This document shows, piece by piece, positions 5,980-6,670 of a DNA stretch of 6,670 nucleotides (within the stretch, counting starts at the first letter, position 1; every line of letters starts with the position of its first letter). The translations under genes were made by a program, and so were the position numbers. The stretch comes from JAMXLO01 sp035511435 (GTDB lineage: Bacteria > Pseudomonadota > Alphaproteobacteria > Acetobacterales > Acetobacteraceae), in NCBI GenBank assembly GCA_035511435.1, contig DATKFJ010000326.1:1-6670 (forward strand), in the 5' to 3' direction. The notes below the pieces were generated by a model, which was not told the origin of the DNA, ran no database searches, and saw only the letters and a list, made by a program, of their open reading frames with translations.

Positions 5980-6670
5980 AGATGTCGCGTGGACTGTCGG
6001 CGCGCAGGCTGCTGCCCAGGTCGCTGCCGATCCGTTCGGCGTCCCGGGACGATCCGTGCAGGCTGCGTTTCAGCATGAACGATCCGTCGCTGCGTGCCAC
6101 CAGCCCGGTCAGGTGCAGTTCGCCATTCGGCAGCAGCCGCGCGTGTCCGCCGATCGGCGTACGGCACGAGCCGTCGAGCTGGAGCAGCATGGCACGTTCG
6201 GCGGTCGACACAGCCTTTGCTTCGGGATCCTCGATGGCGGCGAGCAATTCGAGCAGCTCGGTGTCGTCGGCGCGGACGGTGACGCCGACGATGCCTTGGC
6301 CGGCGGCCGGCACCATCGCATCGGGGTCGAGCACCACCGACGCGCGCTCGGCCAGGCCAAGCCGTTTCAGGCCGGCGTAGGCGAGCAGCGAGGCGCTGCA
6401 GGCGCCAGCGGCCAGCTTGTCGAGCCGGGTCTGCACGTTGCCGCGCAGCGTGGCGATCACGAAGTCCGGGCGCGCGTGCAGCAACTGCGCCTGGCGGCGG
6501 ACGGACGACGTACCGATGACGGCGCCGGTGGGCAGGCAGGCGAATGGCTCAGCCGGGTCGGGGGTGTCGCAGTCCGGGCCGAGGATCAGCGCGTCGCGAG
6601 CATCTTCGCGCCGCAGCGTGCAGGCGAGCACGATGCCGGGCGGCAGAGCGGTTTCCAGATCCTTCAGGCT
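5972..6670 (-). CDS. hemC: Hydroxymethylbilane synthase (porphobilinogen deaminase), 5' end outside window
   Basis: The enzyme joins four porphobilinogen molecules into hydroxymethylbilane in the cytoplasm, directly feeding HemD. The 232 residues present are the C-terminal three quarters of a usual ~310-residue protein. The fragment begins S-L-K-D, equivalent to S-M-K-D of Escherichia coli HemC, so the catalytic aspartate (fragment residue 4) is visible. Further landmarks are R-E-D-x-R-D-A, G-T-S-S-V-R-R-Q with the two substrate-binding arginines, L-R-G-N-V-x-T-R-L, A-G-L-K-R-L, G-Q-G, and G-S-C-R-T-P-I-G, whose cysteine (codon 6164-6166) carries the dipyrromethane cofactor. An oddity is C-S-A where the family usually has an acidic residue in x-D-A before the L-L-A segment. 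The gene continues past the right edge, so its start and promoter cannot be seen. A GTG at 6631 is internal, not the start. Confidence 0.97.
   Translation of the reverse strand, partial: SLKDLETALPPGIVLACTLRREDARDALILGPDCDTPDPAEPFACLPTGAVIGTSSVRRQAQLLHARPDFVIATLRGNVQTRLDKLAAGACSASLLAYAGLKRLGLAERASVVLDPDAMVPAAGQGIVGVTVRADDTELLELLAAIEDPEAKAVSTAERAMLLQLDGSCRTPIGGHARLLPNGELHLTGLVARSDGSFMLKRSLHGSSRDAERIGSDLGSSLRADSPRDIFA

Noticed and set aside
1..6670. CRISPR array, tRNA, insertion sequence, toxin-antitoxin or defence system
   Set aside because: No repeat-spacer pattern, cloverleaf, transposase motif or paired small genes of those types was found on either strand.

Overview
The window is high-GC DNA read as alphaproteobacterial chromosome. 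The main evidence is the minus-strand order hemC, hemD, a mitofilin-type membrane protein, then a HemY protein with a C-terminal Cys4 ribbon. This arrangement is typical of Alphaproteobacteria; a member of the Acetobacteraceae/Rhodospirillales is a reasonable guess, but the sequence alone does not prove it. No tRNA, rRNA, CRISPR array, insertion sequence or phage gene was seen.

Left part, plus strand (about 119-2196): a small lipoprotein of unknown function whose stop codon overlaps, in a GTGA arrangement, the start of a bifunctional protein. That protein carries a PP2C-type Ser/Thr phosphatase at the N-terminus, a Hanks-type Ser/Thr kinase in the middle and a single membrane helix at the very C-terminus. 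The two genes look translationally coupled. The lipoprotein would sit in the envelope and the enzyme on the cytoplasmic face of the inner membrane.

Middle (2197-2909): a relatively AT-rich spacer with short direct repeats, then a small secreted M23 (LytM/lysostaphin-like) zinc peptidase with all expected metal and catalytic residues. It ends 15 bases before the convergent hemY stop. A GC-rich hairpin whose loop contains the peptidase stop codon covers this junction.

Right part, minus strand (2925-6670): a tightly overlapping tetrapyrrole operon. hemC (5' end outside the window) makes the linear tetrapyrrole hydroxymethylbilane and hemD closes it to uroporphyrinogen III. A mitofilin/Mic60-like coiled-coil membrane protein and the TPR membrane protein HemY follow. 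Overlaps are 8, 4 and 1 nt, so the four genes are very likely one transcript with coupled translation.

The most unusual material is the left-hand pair: kinase and antagonistic phosphatase in one tail-anchored chain, with a degenerate nucleotide loop, coupled to an unknown lipoprotein whose signal peptide contains a perfect in-frame 15-bp tandem duplication. The Mic60-like gene inside the haem operon is notable but already known as an alphaproteobacterial feature.
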